A DNA stretch of 51,769 nucleotides, from contig JACRPR010000074.1 in assembly GCA_016223105.1 (NCBI GenBank), positions 1-51,769 on the forward strand. The letters run 5' to 3'. A model generated the notes under the pieces. That model had not been told where the DNA came from. It did no database searches and saw only the letters and a program-made list of their open reading frames with translations. The position numbers and the translations under genes are program-made. Numbering within the stretch: the stretch's first letter is position 1; each line of letters begins with the position of its first letter. Shown here in pieces: positions 33,591 to 41,601 of the stretch. This DNA is from Chloroflexota bacterium. Lineage in GTDB: Bacteria; Chloroflexota; Anaerolineae; UBA4142.

Positions 33591-34601
33591 CCACACATTC
33601 CCCAACGCGGCTTCTGCCGGCGGGTACGGCGCGTTGCGTGCAAATTCATCCGCATCGTCCACGACTTGTTTCGCGCGCGCGTCGGACTCGACAATTTTTT
33701 GCGCGTTGAGCAAATTGACGCGCGTGAGATATTCTTGCATCCGCAAAATCGGATCGCGTTTTTTCCACTCTTCGACTTCGGCGCGCGAGCGGTACGTGCG
33801 ATCATCGTCGTCGGACGAGTGCGGCACCGGGCGATACGTTTTCGCTTCGATCAACGTCGCGCCTTGTCCGCGCCGCGCGCGCGCGACCGCGTCGCGCATC
33901 GCGCCGTAGACATCGAGCACATCGTTGCCGTCCACGATCACGCCGGGAATTCCGTACGCGCGCGCGCGATCAGCAACGTTCGGCACCGCCATTTGTTTCG
34001 CCGCCGGCACCGAAATCGCGTACTGATTATTTTGACACAGAAAAATTACCGGCAAGGTGTGAATGCCCGCCCAGTTCAAGCCCTCGTGAAAATCGCCTTC
34101 GGCGGTTGAGCCCTCGCCAAAGCAAGTTAACACAACTTGATCCGTTTTTTTGTATTTGATCGCGAACGCGATTCCCGCGGCTTGCGGAATTTGTGTCGCG
34201 ACCGGACTCGAGCCGCTGACGATGTTGAGCGCGCGCGATCCAAAGTGCGATGGCATCTGCCGTCCGTTCGACGATGGCTCGCCTTGCCTGCCAAATAACG
34301 CGAGCATCAAATCGCGCGGCGTCATTCCGAGCGTGAGCACGGTCGCCATATCGCGATAGTACGGATGCGCGTAATCGTATCCGCGTTTCAATGCGAACGC
34401 CGCGCCCACTTGCGCGGCTTCGTGTCCGATGCCGGAAATATGAAACGCGACGAGATGCGGGCGATGCAAAATCCACATGCGTTCATCGAGCCGGCGCGCG
34501 AGCAACATCGCCCAGTACATTTCGAGAACCTGGTCGTCGCTCAAGCCGAGTGCGCGATGCGTAATCTCCAACGCGATTTTTTCGGCAACCTGGGTTGCCA
34601 T
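33573..34601 (-). CDS. 2-oxoacid dehydrogenase E1 component, alpha subunit (set 2)
   Basis: This 342-residue ThDP-dependent E1 alpha subunit has the ThDP motif GEGSTAEGDFHEG ... LCQNNQYAISVP, the YYRDMATVLTLGM block, and HSSDDDDRTYRS near the C-terminal loop. It is clearly homologous to the set 1 alpha subunit at 19439 (same HxSNDDDR/HSSDDDDR region). It starts an operon with E1 beta, MNT/HEPN and E2, so this set forms the complete complex apart from E3. ATG 34601 (MATQVAEKIALEI) was chosen; the longer frame starts within repeat-coded sequence. The C-terminal residues come from the ACTTTTAACTTTT repeat. Confidence 0.93.
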   Translation of the reverse strand: MATQVAEKIALEITHRALGLSDDQVLEMYWAMLLARRLDERMWILHRPHLVAFHISGIGHEAAQVGAAFALKRGYDYAHPYYRDMATVLTLGMTPRDLMLALFGRQGEPSSNGRQMPSHFGSRALNIVSGSSPVATQIPQAAGIAFAIKYKKTDQVVLTCFGEGSTAEGDFHEGLNWAGIHTLPVIFLCQNNQYAISVPAAKQMAVPNVADRARAYGIPGVIVDGNDVLDVYGAMRDAVARARRGQGATLIEAKTYRPVPHSSDDDDRTYRSRAEVEEWKKRDPILRMQEYLTRVNLLNAQKIVESDARAKQVVDDADEFARNAPYPPAEAALGNVWGQVKS

Positions 34602-34616
34602 TGATTGCCTCCCCGC

Positions 34617-34694
34617 TGTCATTGCGAGCGAAGCGAAGCAATCCCCGCGCGACTGATTGGGGATTGCTTCGTCGCTTCGCTCCTCGCAATGACA
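34617..34694. repeat. Palindrome TGTCATTGCGAGCGAAGCG, 78 nt
   Basis: TGTCATTGCGAGCGAAGCGA and onward is inverse to ...TCGCTTCGCTCCTCGCAATGACA, with AATCCCCGC...GGGGATT inside. It occupies the region where the promoter of the E1-E2 operon would be expected; no clear promoter boxes are seen in it. Confidence 0.85.
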
Positions 34695-34715
34695 ATTGCA
34701 TTTCGCGCAAAGTGG

Positions 34716-34748
34716 AATGAGGAATCAGGTTTAACCCAATTCCTCATT
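34716..34748. terminator. Hairpin downstream of sodA
   Basis: AATGAGGAAT (34716-34725) pairs with ATTCCTCATT (34739-34748). On the reverse strand it lies about 28 nt after the sodA stop. No strong T-run follows, so it is a weak terminator candidate. Confidence 0.45.
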
Positions 34749-34775
34749 CTGAATTACCATTTATTTTTTACCAAT

Positions 34776-35381
34776 TTATTTCGCCGCGAACCGTCGCGCA
34801 ACCGCGTTCCAATTGACCACGTTCCACCACGCCGCGATGTAATCGGCGCGGCGATTTTGATATTTGAGATAGTACGCGTGTTCCCAGACATCAATTCCCA
34901 GGATCGCGTTTTTGCCATCCATCATCGGTTGATCCTGGTTCGCGGTACTTTCGATGGAGAGCGCGCCGCTGTTGTTGATCAGCCACGCCCAGCCGCTACC
35001 GAAGCGAGTCATCCCGGCTTTGGCGAGTTGTTCTTTGAACGCCGCGAAACTACCGAACGCTTTATTGAGCGCGTCCGCGAGCGCGCCGGTCGGTTCGCCG
35101 CCGGCGTGCGGTCCCATAATTTCCCAGAACATGGTGTGGTTCATATGTCCACCGCCATTGTTGCGAACGGCGGTGCGGATTTCTTCCGGCACGCTCGCGA
35201 TTTCTTTCAACAGCGCTTCGATGCTCTTCGCTTGCAGAGCCGGAAATTTTTCGAGCGCGGCGTTAAGATTGGTGACGTACGCGGCGTGATGTTTGTCGTG
35301 GTGAATTTCCATCGTGCGCGCGTCAATGTGCGGTTCCAACGCGTCAAAACTGTACGCTAATGCGGGCAATTGATGTGCCAT
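34776..35381 (-). CDS. sodA: Superoxide dismutase (Mn/Fe family, probably Mn)
   Basis: This 201-residue cytoplasmic superoxide dismutase has metal ligands visible as His in [13 protein letters not shown], His in [11 protein letters not shown], and Asp and His in [20 protein letters not shown]. The pattern [15 protein letters not shown], with Gly-Gly before His-Met and Asn-His, is typical of Mn-type enzymes. Length and all domains are normal. GGGAGAAAATAAA precedes the ATG. A promoter TTGACG-18-TATTAT stands about 60 nt upstream. It is monocistronic as far as seen. Confidence 0.96.
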   Translation of the reverse strand: MAHQLPALAYSFDALEPHIDARTMEIHHDKHHAAYVTNLNAALEKFPALQAKSIEALLKEIASVPEEIRTAVRNNGGGHMNHTMFWEIMGPHAGGEPTGALADALNKAFGSFAAFKEQLAKAGMTRFGSGWAWLINNSGALSIESTANQDQPMMDGKNAILGIDVWEHAYYLKYQNRRADYIAAWWNVVNWNAVARRFAAK

Positions 35382-35439
35382 TTTATTTTCTCCCTTTCAT
35401 GAAGATCATGTTTCGCGTTCATCACGAAACTGCGCGGGG

Positions 35440-35469
35440 ATAATAGCACACAGTCTAGCGCGGCGTCAA
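35440..35469 (-). promoter_or_regulatory. sodA promoter (TTGACG-18-TATTAT)
   Basis: Reverse-strand TTGACG (35469-35464) and TATTAT (35445-35440) have an 18-nt spacer. The roughly 50-nt leader includes a small TTTCG...CGAAA inverted repeat (about 35412-35430). Confidence 0.65.
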
Positions 35470-35526
35470 GCGATTTTGGGAAAACCGGGTCGAGGTCTAA
35501 CAAAAGATTAACGCGGTACAAAAGTT

Positions 35527-35590
35527 GTCATTTCGAGCGAAGCGAGAAATCTCCGGCGCACTCGAGATTTCTCGCTTCGCTCGAAATGAC
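35527..35590. repeat. Perfect palindrome TCATTTCGAGCGAAGCGAG with 26-nt arms
   Basis: GTCATTTCGAGCGAAGCGAG and onward (35527-35552) is the exact inverse of 35565-35590, with a 12-nt loop. It lies downstream of the HD-GYP gene. Related wording is found in the 25720 and 34617 repeats. Confidence 0.9.
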
Positions 35591-35617
35591 GGCGCGTAAC
35601 ATTGCAATGACCGCGCG

Positions 35618-38600
35618 CTACATCATTTTCAAAAAAACCTGGACGCTGTTCGGATCGAGATGCGTGCCGGCGAGCGAACGAATATGCGCGCGCACTTGTT
35701 CGATGGACCACGCCTGGCGATAGGGACGCGTCGAAAGCAGTGCATCCCAAATGTCCGCCACCGCGAACAAGCGCGCGGCGAGCGGAATCTCTTCGCCCTT
35801 CAAGCCGCGCGGATACCCGGTGCCGTCCCATTTTTCGTGATGGCAGTACGGAATCGCGACCGCCGCGCTCAAGTACTCGATCGCGCCGATCCATTCGCGC
35901 GCATACGTCGGATGCCTTTGCATAATTTTCCATTCCGCCGGCGTCAACGGACCGGGCTTGAAGAGAATGTGATCGGGAATGCCCATCTTGCCGATGTCGT
36001 GCAGTAACGCGCCGCGGCGAATATGTTCCAGGTCTGCGCCGGTGATGCCAAACGCGCGCGCGAGCCGGATGCTCGGTTTCTTCGTCGCGCAGATCGAGCG
36101 CACGCGACCAGCCCTCGATGGTTGCGTCGTACGCGCGCGCCAACGCGCGGCGCGAGGTGTGCGCCTCTTCGAACAAGCGCGCGTTCTCCAACGCGACGGC
36201 GGCTTGATTCGCGAACAGCACGAGCAAGCGTTCATCGTGCGGCGTGAACGCGTTGACCCGCGTGCTGAACACCGCCAGCACACCCAACAAATGTTTATCC
36301 GTTTCGACCGGCACCCACACGCCGGCGCGAATCGCCGGATCAATCGCGACCCACCGCGGATCGGCGATGACATCCGGCGCGTATAACGGCACGCGATTGC
36401 GCCCGACCCAGGACAACATTCCGTTTTCCAAAGTGAGTGTCGGCGACCATTGCTCCAATGTTCGTTGCACCAGGTCTGGAAACCCGAGCGCGGTTTCATA
36501 AATAAATTGTTCGCGCGTCGAATCGTACCGGAAAAATTCTGCGCGTTCGGCGTGTAACGCTTGCATCGCGATCTTGAATAAAAATTCCAATTGCGCGCGC
36601 GGTTCGAGGACGCTGTTGAGCGCCAAGCCGGCGTCGTACAGCAACGCGAGTTGTTCGGCGCGCGCACGCGTTTCTTGAAACAGATGCGCGTTGCGGACCG
36701 CGCTTGCGGTTTGCGATGCAAAGAGCGACAAGAGCCGCGCATCCGCGTCGGTAAACTTGCGCGGCGAATCGCCCATTTCCGCGACCCACAATACGCCGAT
36801 CAATTCGCCGCCGTACAACATCGGCACGGCGAGCGCGGCGGCGAGCGGAGTTTCACCCAGGATCGCGGCGCGATGTTCCCAATGACTGTAATCGTCCAGA
36901 ATGATCGGTTGCCGCGTTAGCGCGATGCGTCCCGCCAATCCTTCATTGAGCGCGAGCCGCGTGCCCAGTGCGATGCCCAAGCCCTTTTGTGAAATCAATT
37001 CCAACGTGCCGTCAAGCGAATCGTAGAGAAACGCGGCGCAACAAAACGTATTGAGCAATGCAATCGCGCGTTCGACAATCGCCTGCAGTAAAATCGGCAA
37101 CGAACGTTGGGGCGCGGCGAGATCACCGGCGGTTGCGTACAGCGCGGCAAATTCATCCGCGCGCCGCGCGGTCTCGCGCAATAGACGCGCGTTTTCCAAC
37201 GCGATCGCGGCTTGATCCGCGAACGCTTGCAACCGAATCGCGTGCGCCGCGGAAAAATAGCCCGGCGTCGCGCTATCTAAATTCAAAATTCCAATCACCC
37301 GGTTTTTGGCGCGAATCGGCGCGCCGAGATGCGAACGAATCCACGCCGTTTCGGGATTGTTGATCCAACCGGCATAGCGCGTCGTATCGGGAATCAGATC
37401 CGGAAATCCATCGGTGCGCGCGACCCGGCGGATGTTGGCATAGCGGCTGAGTTCAAAACGTTCCTGAAATACCCACTGCTCCGCGTGGCGTTCGGCGTAG
37501 CCGCGACACCGCGCGACGCGCGCGACCGCGCCTTCGATCAGCATAATGTTCGAAGTATCGTGCGGCACGACGCGCCCGACGTTATCGAGAATGTGATCCA
37601 GCACTTGATCAAAATCGAGCGTGCTGTTGAGCGCGGCGGCAGTGTCGCGCAGGGCTTCCGCCATCGCGCGCTGTTCGCGTTCGGCGGTTTCCGCGCGCGC
37701 GCGTTCCAGCTCGCGTGTTTGCAAACTGTCCGCCATTGCATTGAAGGCGCGCGCCAATTGCTCCACTTCGCCGAAATGACGCGTGCCGCGCGCGCCGAGA
37801 TCGCCGGCGCGAATGCGCGCGGTCATCGCGATCAACGCGCGCACCGGCGCGACGATGAACGTTTCGCCGTACAACCACGCGAGACCCGCGGCAAAGATCG
37901 CGACGACACTCAACACGCTCAACGCGCGTTGCAACCGTTGATCCACCGCGGCGTACGCAAACTCGGTCGGAATGCCGAGTCCGATGAACAATTCGGTGCT
38001 CGCGCCGGCAGTTTTGAGCGGCACGAATGCGTACAAGCGCCTCCGCCCATCCACATCGTGAATTTCGCGCGTGGTTTGATTTTCCGTAATGCTCAACGTC
38101 AGCGCATCCAGCAAACGGAGATCCGTCCATTGCCCCGCATCGGGATAACGCGTCAGAATTAGATTGCGCCGCTCGACGATGCCGAACGTGGAATCGCGCG
38201 GCAAATTTTCGCTGGCGGCGAAATGGTTGAACCATTGCAAATTAAGCGACGCGAACAGCGCGCCTTCCAGACGATTCTCCGCATCGTAGAGCGGCACGCC
38301 CAGATTGATCGAAGGCGGACCCATAATTGACCCGATCTCGTATTCACCGATCGCGACAAAATGATCCTGAAGCAAGCGTTGAAAATACGCGCCCTCAACC
38401 AACGTGGATGGGGCGGAAGAATTTGCGCTACACGCGACCTGGGCTTGCGGATTGATTAACCCCAGGTTACGGTAAAACGGATATTGTTTGAGGATTTCAC
38501 CGAACAGCGCTTCGCACGCGATTGGATTGTTCGCGCGCGTGACCGGCAGACTGGCGATGTTGATCAAGAGTTGATGCGCCGCGCCGATCAGGGCTTGATA

Positions 38601-38792
38601 ATCAGTCGCAACAATGTACGCAATGCGGCGAGCATGATCGCGCGCGGCTTGCGCCGCCACTTGGCGTTGTTCTAGGTCATCGTAAATGATCAAACCAAAC
38701 GCCGGCACAATAGCCAACAAAACAATCAGCAATAGGCGCGCGCGTAAACCGGTCAACGGAAAATGCTTCAACACCAATCCTGCCCTATTCAA
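35618..38792 (-). pseudogene. Membrane sensor with HAMP, three GAF domains and HD-GYP phosphodiesterase; frameshifted
   Basis: HD-GYP proteins hydrolyse cyclic di-GMP. From the start: TM helix (about 18-37), extracytoplasmic Cache-like sensor (40-300), second TM (about 305-322), HAMP, a helix, then GAF domains near 400-560, 575-740 and 765-925, then SRALDLRDEETE. Near 36070 the frame is lost. The HD-GYP domain continues in another frame to 35618 with LLHDIGKMGIPDHILFKPG, YCHHEKWDGTGYPRGLKG and ARLFAVADIWDAL. The expected GHTRRVTE-type segment, whose His is usually a metal ligand, is missing, so a short out-of-frame deletion of a few tens of nt is likely. The start is uncertain: TTG 38792 or GTG 38774. 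Confidence 0.85.
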
Positions 38793-38803
38793 AAAGATGC
38801 GCT

Positions 38804-38832
38804 ATGATAGCGCGATTTATGGAATGAGTCAA
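38804..38832 (-). promoter_or_regulatory. Promoter of the HD-GYP gene (TTGACT-17-TATCAT)
   Basis: Reverse-strand TTGACT (38832-38827) and TATCAT (38809-38804) are 17 nt apart. The start is predicted near 38797, 5 nt before TTG 38792 and about 23 nt before GTG 38774. Confidence 0.65.
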
Positions 38833-38862
38833 AACCGCGCGAATTCGCGCGGGTGCGCGGGG

Positions 38863-38921
38863 TAGGGGCGAAGCATTTTTCGTTCCCCCGCGCGGGACGA
38901 AAAATGCTGCGCCCTTACATC
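38863..38921. repeat. Inverted repeat GGGCGAAGCATTTTTCGT
   Basis: TAGGGGCGAAGCATTTTTCG (about 38863-38882) pairs with CGAAAAATGCTGCGCCC (about 38898-38914) around a CCCCCGCGCGGG core. It lies between the divergent HD-GYP and korA promoters. Confidence 0.75.
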
Positions 38922-38935
38922 CGCGCCCATCAAAA

Positions 38936-38963
38936 TTGCGTTCCAGAGAAAATCCGATACAAT
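38936..38963 (+). promoter_or_regulatory. korA promoter (TTGCGT-16-TACAAT)
   Basis: TTGCGT (38936-38941) and TACAAT (38958-38963) have a 16-nt spacer. The leader of about 22 nt contains AAAGGA before ATG 38993. Confidence 0.6.
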
Positions 38964-38992
38964 GATAAGAGCAGTCTAAAGGATGGAAAAAT

Positions 38993-40120
38993 ATGCGAGA
39001 ATTTATTGATGGCGCGGAAGCGATTGCGCGCGGTGCGCTCGATGCGGGCTGTAATTTTTTTGCCGGTTATCCGATTACGCCGGCGACGCCGATTATGTTG
39101 CGAATGTTGCGCGAACTGCCCAAAGTCGGCGGCATCGGCATTCAAGGCGAAGATGAAATCGCGAGTATCGGCATGTGCATCGGCGCGGCAATGACCGGCG
39201 CGAAAACACTGACCGCGACGAGCGGACCGGGGATCAGTTTGTATTCCGAAAATATCGGAATGGCGATTATGGGCGAAGTGCCGCTCGTGATCGTGGATGT
39301 GATGCGCTTGGGTCCGGCAACCGGCGGCGCGACGACCGTGTCGCAAGGCGATGTGCAATTTTTGCGTTGGGTTACGAGCGGCGGATTTCCGATCATCGCG
39401 CTGTGTCCGAGTGGGCTGGCAGATTGTTACACACTGACACAACACGCGTTCAACCTCGCGGAAAAATTTCGCGCGCCGGTCTTTATCGCGACCGACAAAG
39501 AAATGATGAGCGCGCAACAAAGCGTGGACACCGCGACGTTTGAAAAAATCCAACCGATCAATCGCGTGTACGCGTCGAGTGCGGAAGAATTTGTGCCGTA
39601 CAAAATTCAACATCTCAGCGACACGCCCGCGTTCGCGCCGGTCGGCGGCGAGCATTTGATTCGCTTTACAACTTCGATGCACGACGAGCGCGGCATCATC
39701 ACGAAAAAACCGGCGAGCGTGGATCACAAGGGACGGCATCTCGCGGCGAAAATTGAAGCGCATCGCGACGAATTGGAATTCGTGAAACACGATCCCCAGG
39801 ATGGCGCGCACACGCTCATCGTCAGTTACGGCATCACCGCGCGTTCGATGATTCAAGCCGCGCACAATACGCGCGCAAACGGCAAACGCGTTTCAACATT
39901 GATCGTTCAATCGTTGTGGCCCCTGCCGGAAAAAGCATTGCGCGACGCGATGCGCGGCATCACGCGCGTCATCGTCCCGGAGTTGAACCTGGGGCAGTAC
40001 CGGCTCGAAATCGAACGCGTCGCGCACGCGCGCGATCCGCGCCCGGTTGTGATCGGGATCAATCGCGTGGATGGGGAGTTGATTGAGCCGGAAGAAATCG
40101 AAGCCGAGATTGGAGATTGA
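38993..40120 (+). CDS. korA: 2-oxoacid:ferredoxin oxidoreductase, alpha subunit
   Basis: This is the alpha subunit of a 2-oxoglutarate/2-oxoacid:ferredoxin oxidoreductase, which converts 2-oxoacid plus CoA to acyl-CoA, CO2 and reduced ferredoxin. The 375-residue protein carries the thiamine-pyrimidine-binding domain I (FAGYPITPATPI, EDEIASIGMCIGAAMTGAK, TSGPGISLYSENIGMA) and domain II (LIVSYGITARSMIQAA, VPELNLGQYRLEIER). It lacks the N-terminal gamma domain found in many bacterial KorA fusions; gamma is fused to the beta subunit downstream instead. AAAGGA precedes the ATG. The next gene starts 8 nt after its stop. Confidence 0.9.
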   Translation: MREFIDGAEAIARGALDAGCNFFAGYPITPATPIMLRMLRELPKVGGIGIQGEDEIASIGMCIGAAMTGAKTLTATSGPGISLYSENIGMAIMGEVPLVIVDVMRLGPATGGATTVSQGDVQFLRWVTSGGFPIIALCPSGLADCYTLTQHAFNLAEKFRAPVFIATDKEMMSAQQSVDTATFEKIQPINRVYASSAEEFVPYKIQHLSDTPAFAPVGGEHLIRFTTSMHDERGIITKKPASVDHKGRHLAAKIEAHRDELEFVKHDPQDGAHTLIVSYGITARSMIQAAHNTRANGKRVSTLIVQSLWPLPEKALRDAMRGITRVIVPELNLGQYRLEIERVAHARDPRPVVIGINRVDGELIEPEEIEAEIGD

Positions 40121-40128
40121 AAATCAAA

Positions 40129-41460
40129 ATGGACACGCTCACGCATAGTTCGATTACAACCTACCGCAGTCTCGAACGCCCCAAATATCCGTTCTGCCCC
40201 GGCTGTGGGCATACGCTCACGAACGATCATCTCAACGCCGCGCTCGTGCAGTTGCAACTCGATCCGCGCAAGACCGTCGTCGTTACCGACATCGGTTGTG
40301 TCGGAATGAGCGATCAGTATTTCGACGTGCAAGCGTTTCACGGTTTGCATGGTCGCGCGATCACGTACGCGACCGGGATCAAACTCGCGAATCCTGATTT
40401 GACCGTCGTCGTGTTGATGGGCGATGGCGGCGTCGGCATCGGCGGCGCGCATTTGCTCAACGCGGCGCGGCGCAACATCGGCATCACCGTCCTGGTTTTC
40501 AACAATCTCAATTTTGGAATGACCGGCGGGCAACATTCGGTAACGACACCGCACGGCGGCAGAACCGCGACGACGCGCGGCGGCAACCTAGAACGCCCGC
40601 TCGACATTTGCAAAACGGTCGCGGCGGCTGGCGCGTCGTACGTTTATCGCGGCACCGCGTTCGACAAAGATTTGCCGGCGCGCATCGCGGAAGCCGTGCA
40701 AACGCCGGGTTTTAGTTTGCTCGACATTTGGGAATTGTGCACCGCGTATTACGTGCCGAACAATAATTTTTCCAAAGGCGCGTTATTACAAACGATGCAA
40801 GGGCTGGGTTTGGCGTCGGGAATTTTGCAACGCTTGGACACGCCGGAACTCGCGCGCGCGTATCGCGAAGAATATGCGGAGCAACGCGGCAAGCCGGTTC
40901 TGCCGCCGAGTTTCATCGAAAAAAAATACGCCAGCGCGCTCACGGCGACGACGCGCGTTGTGCTGGCGGGTGCGGCGGGCGGCAAAGTAAAATCTACCGC
41001 GTCCGCGCTCGCGCTTGGCGGAATGTACGCCGGATTGTGGGCGACGCAACGCGACGAATATCCGGTAACGGTAATGACCGGCTCTTCGATTTCGGAAGTG
41101 ATTTTGAGTCGCGATGAAATTTGGTTTATGGGCGTCGCCAAGCCGGACTTGCTCGCGATCCTGTCACCCGAGTGCCTGTCGCAAATGACGAGCCAATTGC
41201 GCGCGATGGACGAAACGCAAACGTTGTACGTCGTCCCGGAACTCGCGCAACAGATTCAAACGCGCGCGCATAAAATCGTGTTCAACTTCGACCGCGCGCC
41301 GATCAAGAAATCGCTCGCACTCACCGCGACGGCGGCGATGGTACGCCACGCGAATTTATTTCCGCTCGCCGCGTTTCGCGAAGCGATCAGCGCGGGACAA
41401 CCGGCGGAGATCGCGCATGAAAATCTCAAAGCGGTGGACGCGAGTGAATTTGTGATCTAG
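40129..41460 (+). CDS. 2-oxoacid:ferredoxin oxidoreductase, beta-gamma fusion
   Basis: This 443-residue fusion has an N-terminal half (about 10-280) that is the ThDP-binding beta subunit. FCPGCGHTLTNDHL supplies two cysteines of the usual [4Fe-4S] set. DIGCVGMSDQYF gives another, and LMGDGGVGIGGAHLLNAARR ... FNNLNFGMTGGQHS (quoted in pieces) is the ThDP/Mg motif. After a linker, residues about 295-440 match the gamma domain: RVVLAGAAGGKVKSTASALA, MTGSSISEVILSRDEIWFMG, KPDLLAILSPE. Beta fused to gamma in this order is uncommon; gamma is normally separate or fused to alpha. Together with korA this makes a complete alpha-beta-gamma enzyme without a delta ferredoxin subunit. ATG 40129 is preferred to TTG 40117 because of Shine-Dalgarno spacing. 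Confidence 0.88.
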   Translation: MDTLTHSSITTYRSLERPKYPFCPGCGHTLTNDHLNAALVQLQLDPRKTVVVTDIGCVGMSDQYFDVQAFHGLHGRAITYATGIKLANPDLTVVVLMGDGGVGIGGAHLLNAARRNIGITVLVFNNLNFGMTGGQHSVTTPHGGRTATTRGGNLERPLDICKTVAAAGASYVYRGTAFDKDLPARIAEAVQTPGFSLLDIWELCTAYYVPNNNFSKGALLQTMQGLGLASGILQRLDTPELARAYREEYAEQRGKPVLPPSFIEKKYASALTATTRVVLAGAAGGKVKSTASALALGGMYAGLWATQRDEYPVTVMTGSSISEVILSRDEIWFMGVAKPDLLAILSPECLSQMTSQLRAMDETQTLYVVPELAQQIQTRAHKIVFNFDRAPIKKSLALTATAAMVRHANLFPLAAFREAISAGQPAEIAHENLKAVDASEFVI

Positions 41461-41476
41461 TATTTTGAAATTAACA

Positions 41477-41526
41477 GTGGCGCGGGCTGTCTTGCCCGCA
41501 TTGGCGGCTTGGAAAAGCCGCGCCAC
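41477..41526. repeat. GTGGCG...CGCCAC element with two inner hairpins
   Basis: The outer stem GTGGCG/CGCCAC encloses CGGGCTGTCTTGCCCG and CGGCTTGGAAAAGCCG, each a hairpin. This is the layout of a three-way junction. Its relative at 30286-30336 has the same outer stem but different inner hairpins. It follows the korBC stop by 16 nt. Confidence 0.8.
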
Positions 41527-41552
41527 GAATTTCAAAACATTCTCTACCGGTT

Positions 41553-41581
41553 TTGACGCTCGGTGTGCCCTGTGCTATGAT
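41553..41581 (+). promoter_or_regulatory. Promoter of the glycoside hydrolase gene (TTGACG-17-TATGAT)
   Basis: TTGACG (41553-41558) and TATGAT (41576-41581) have a 17-nt spacer. The start is predicted near 41588; AAGGAG (41589-41594) precedes the TTG start at 41602. Confidence 0.75.
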
Positions 41582-41601
41582 GCGCGTCAAGGAGAACGCA
41601 C

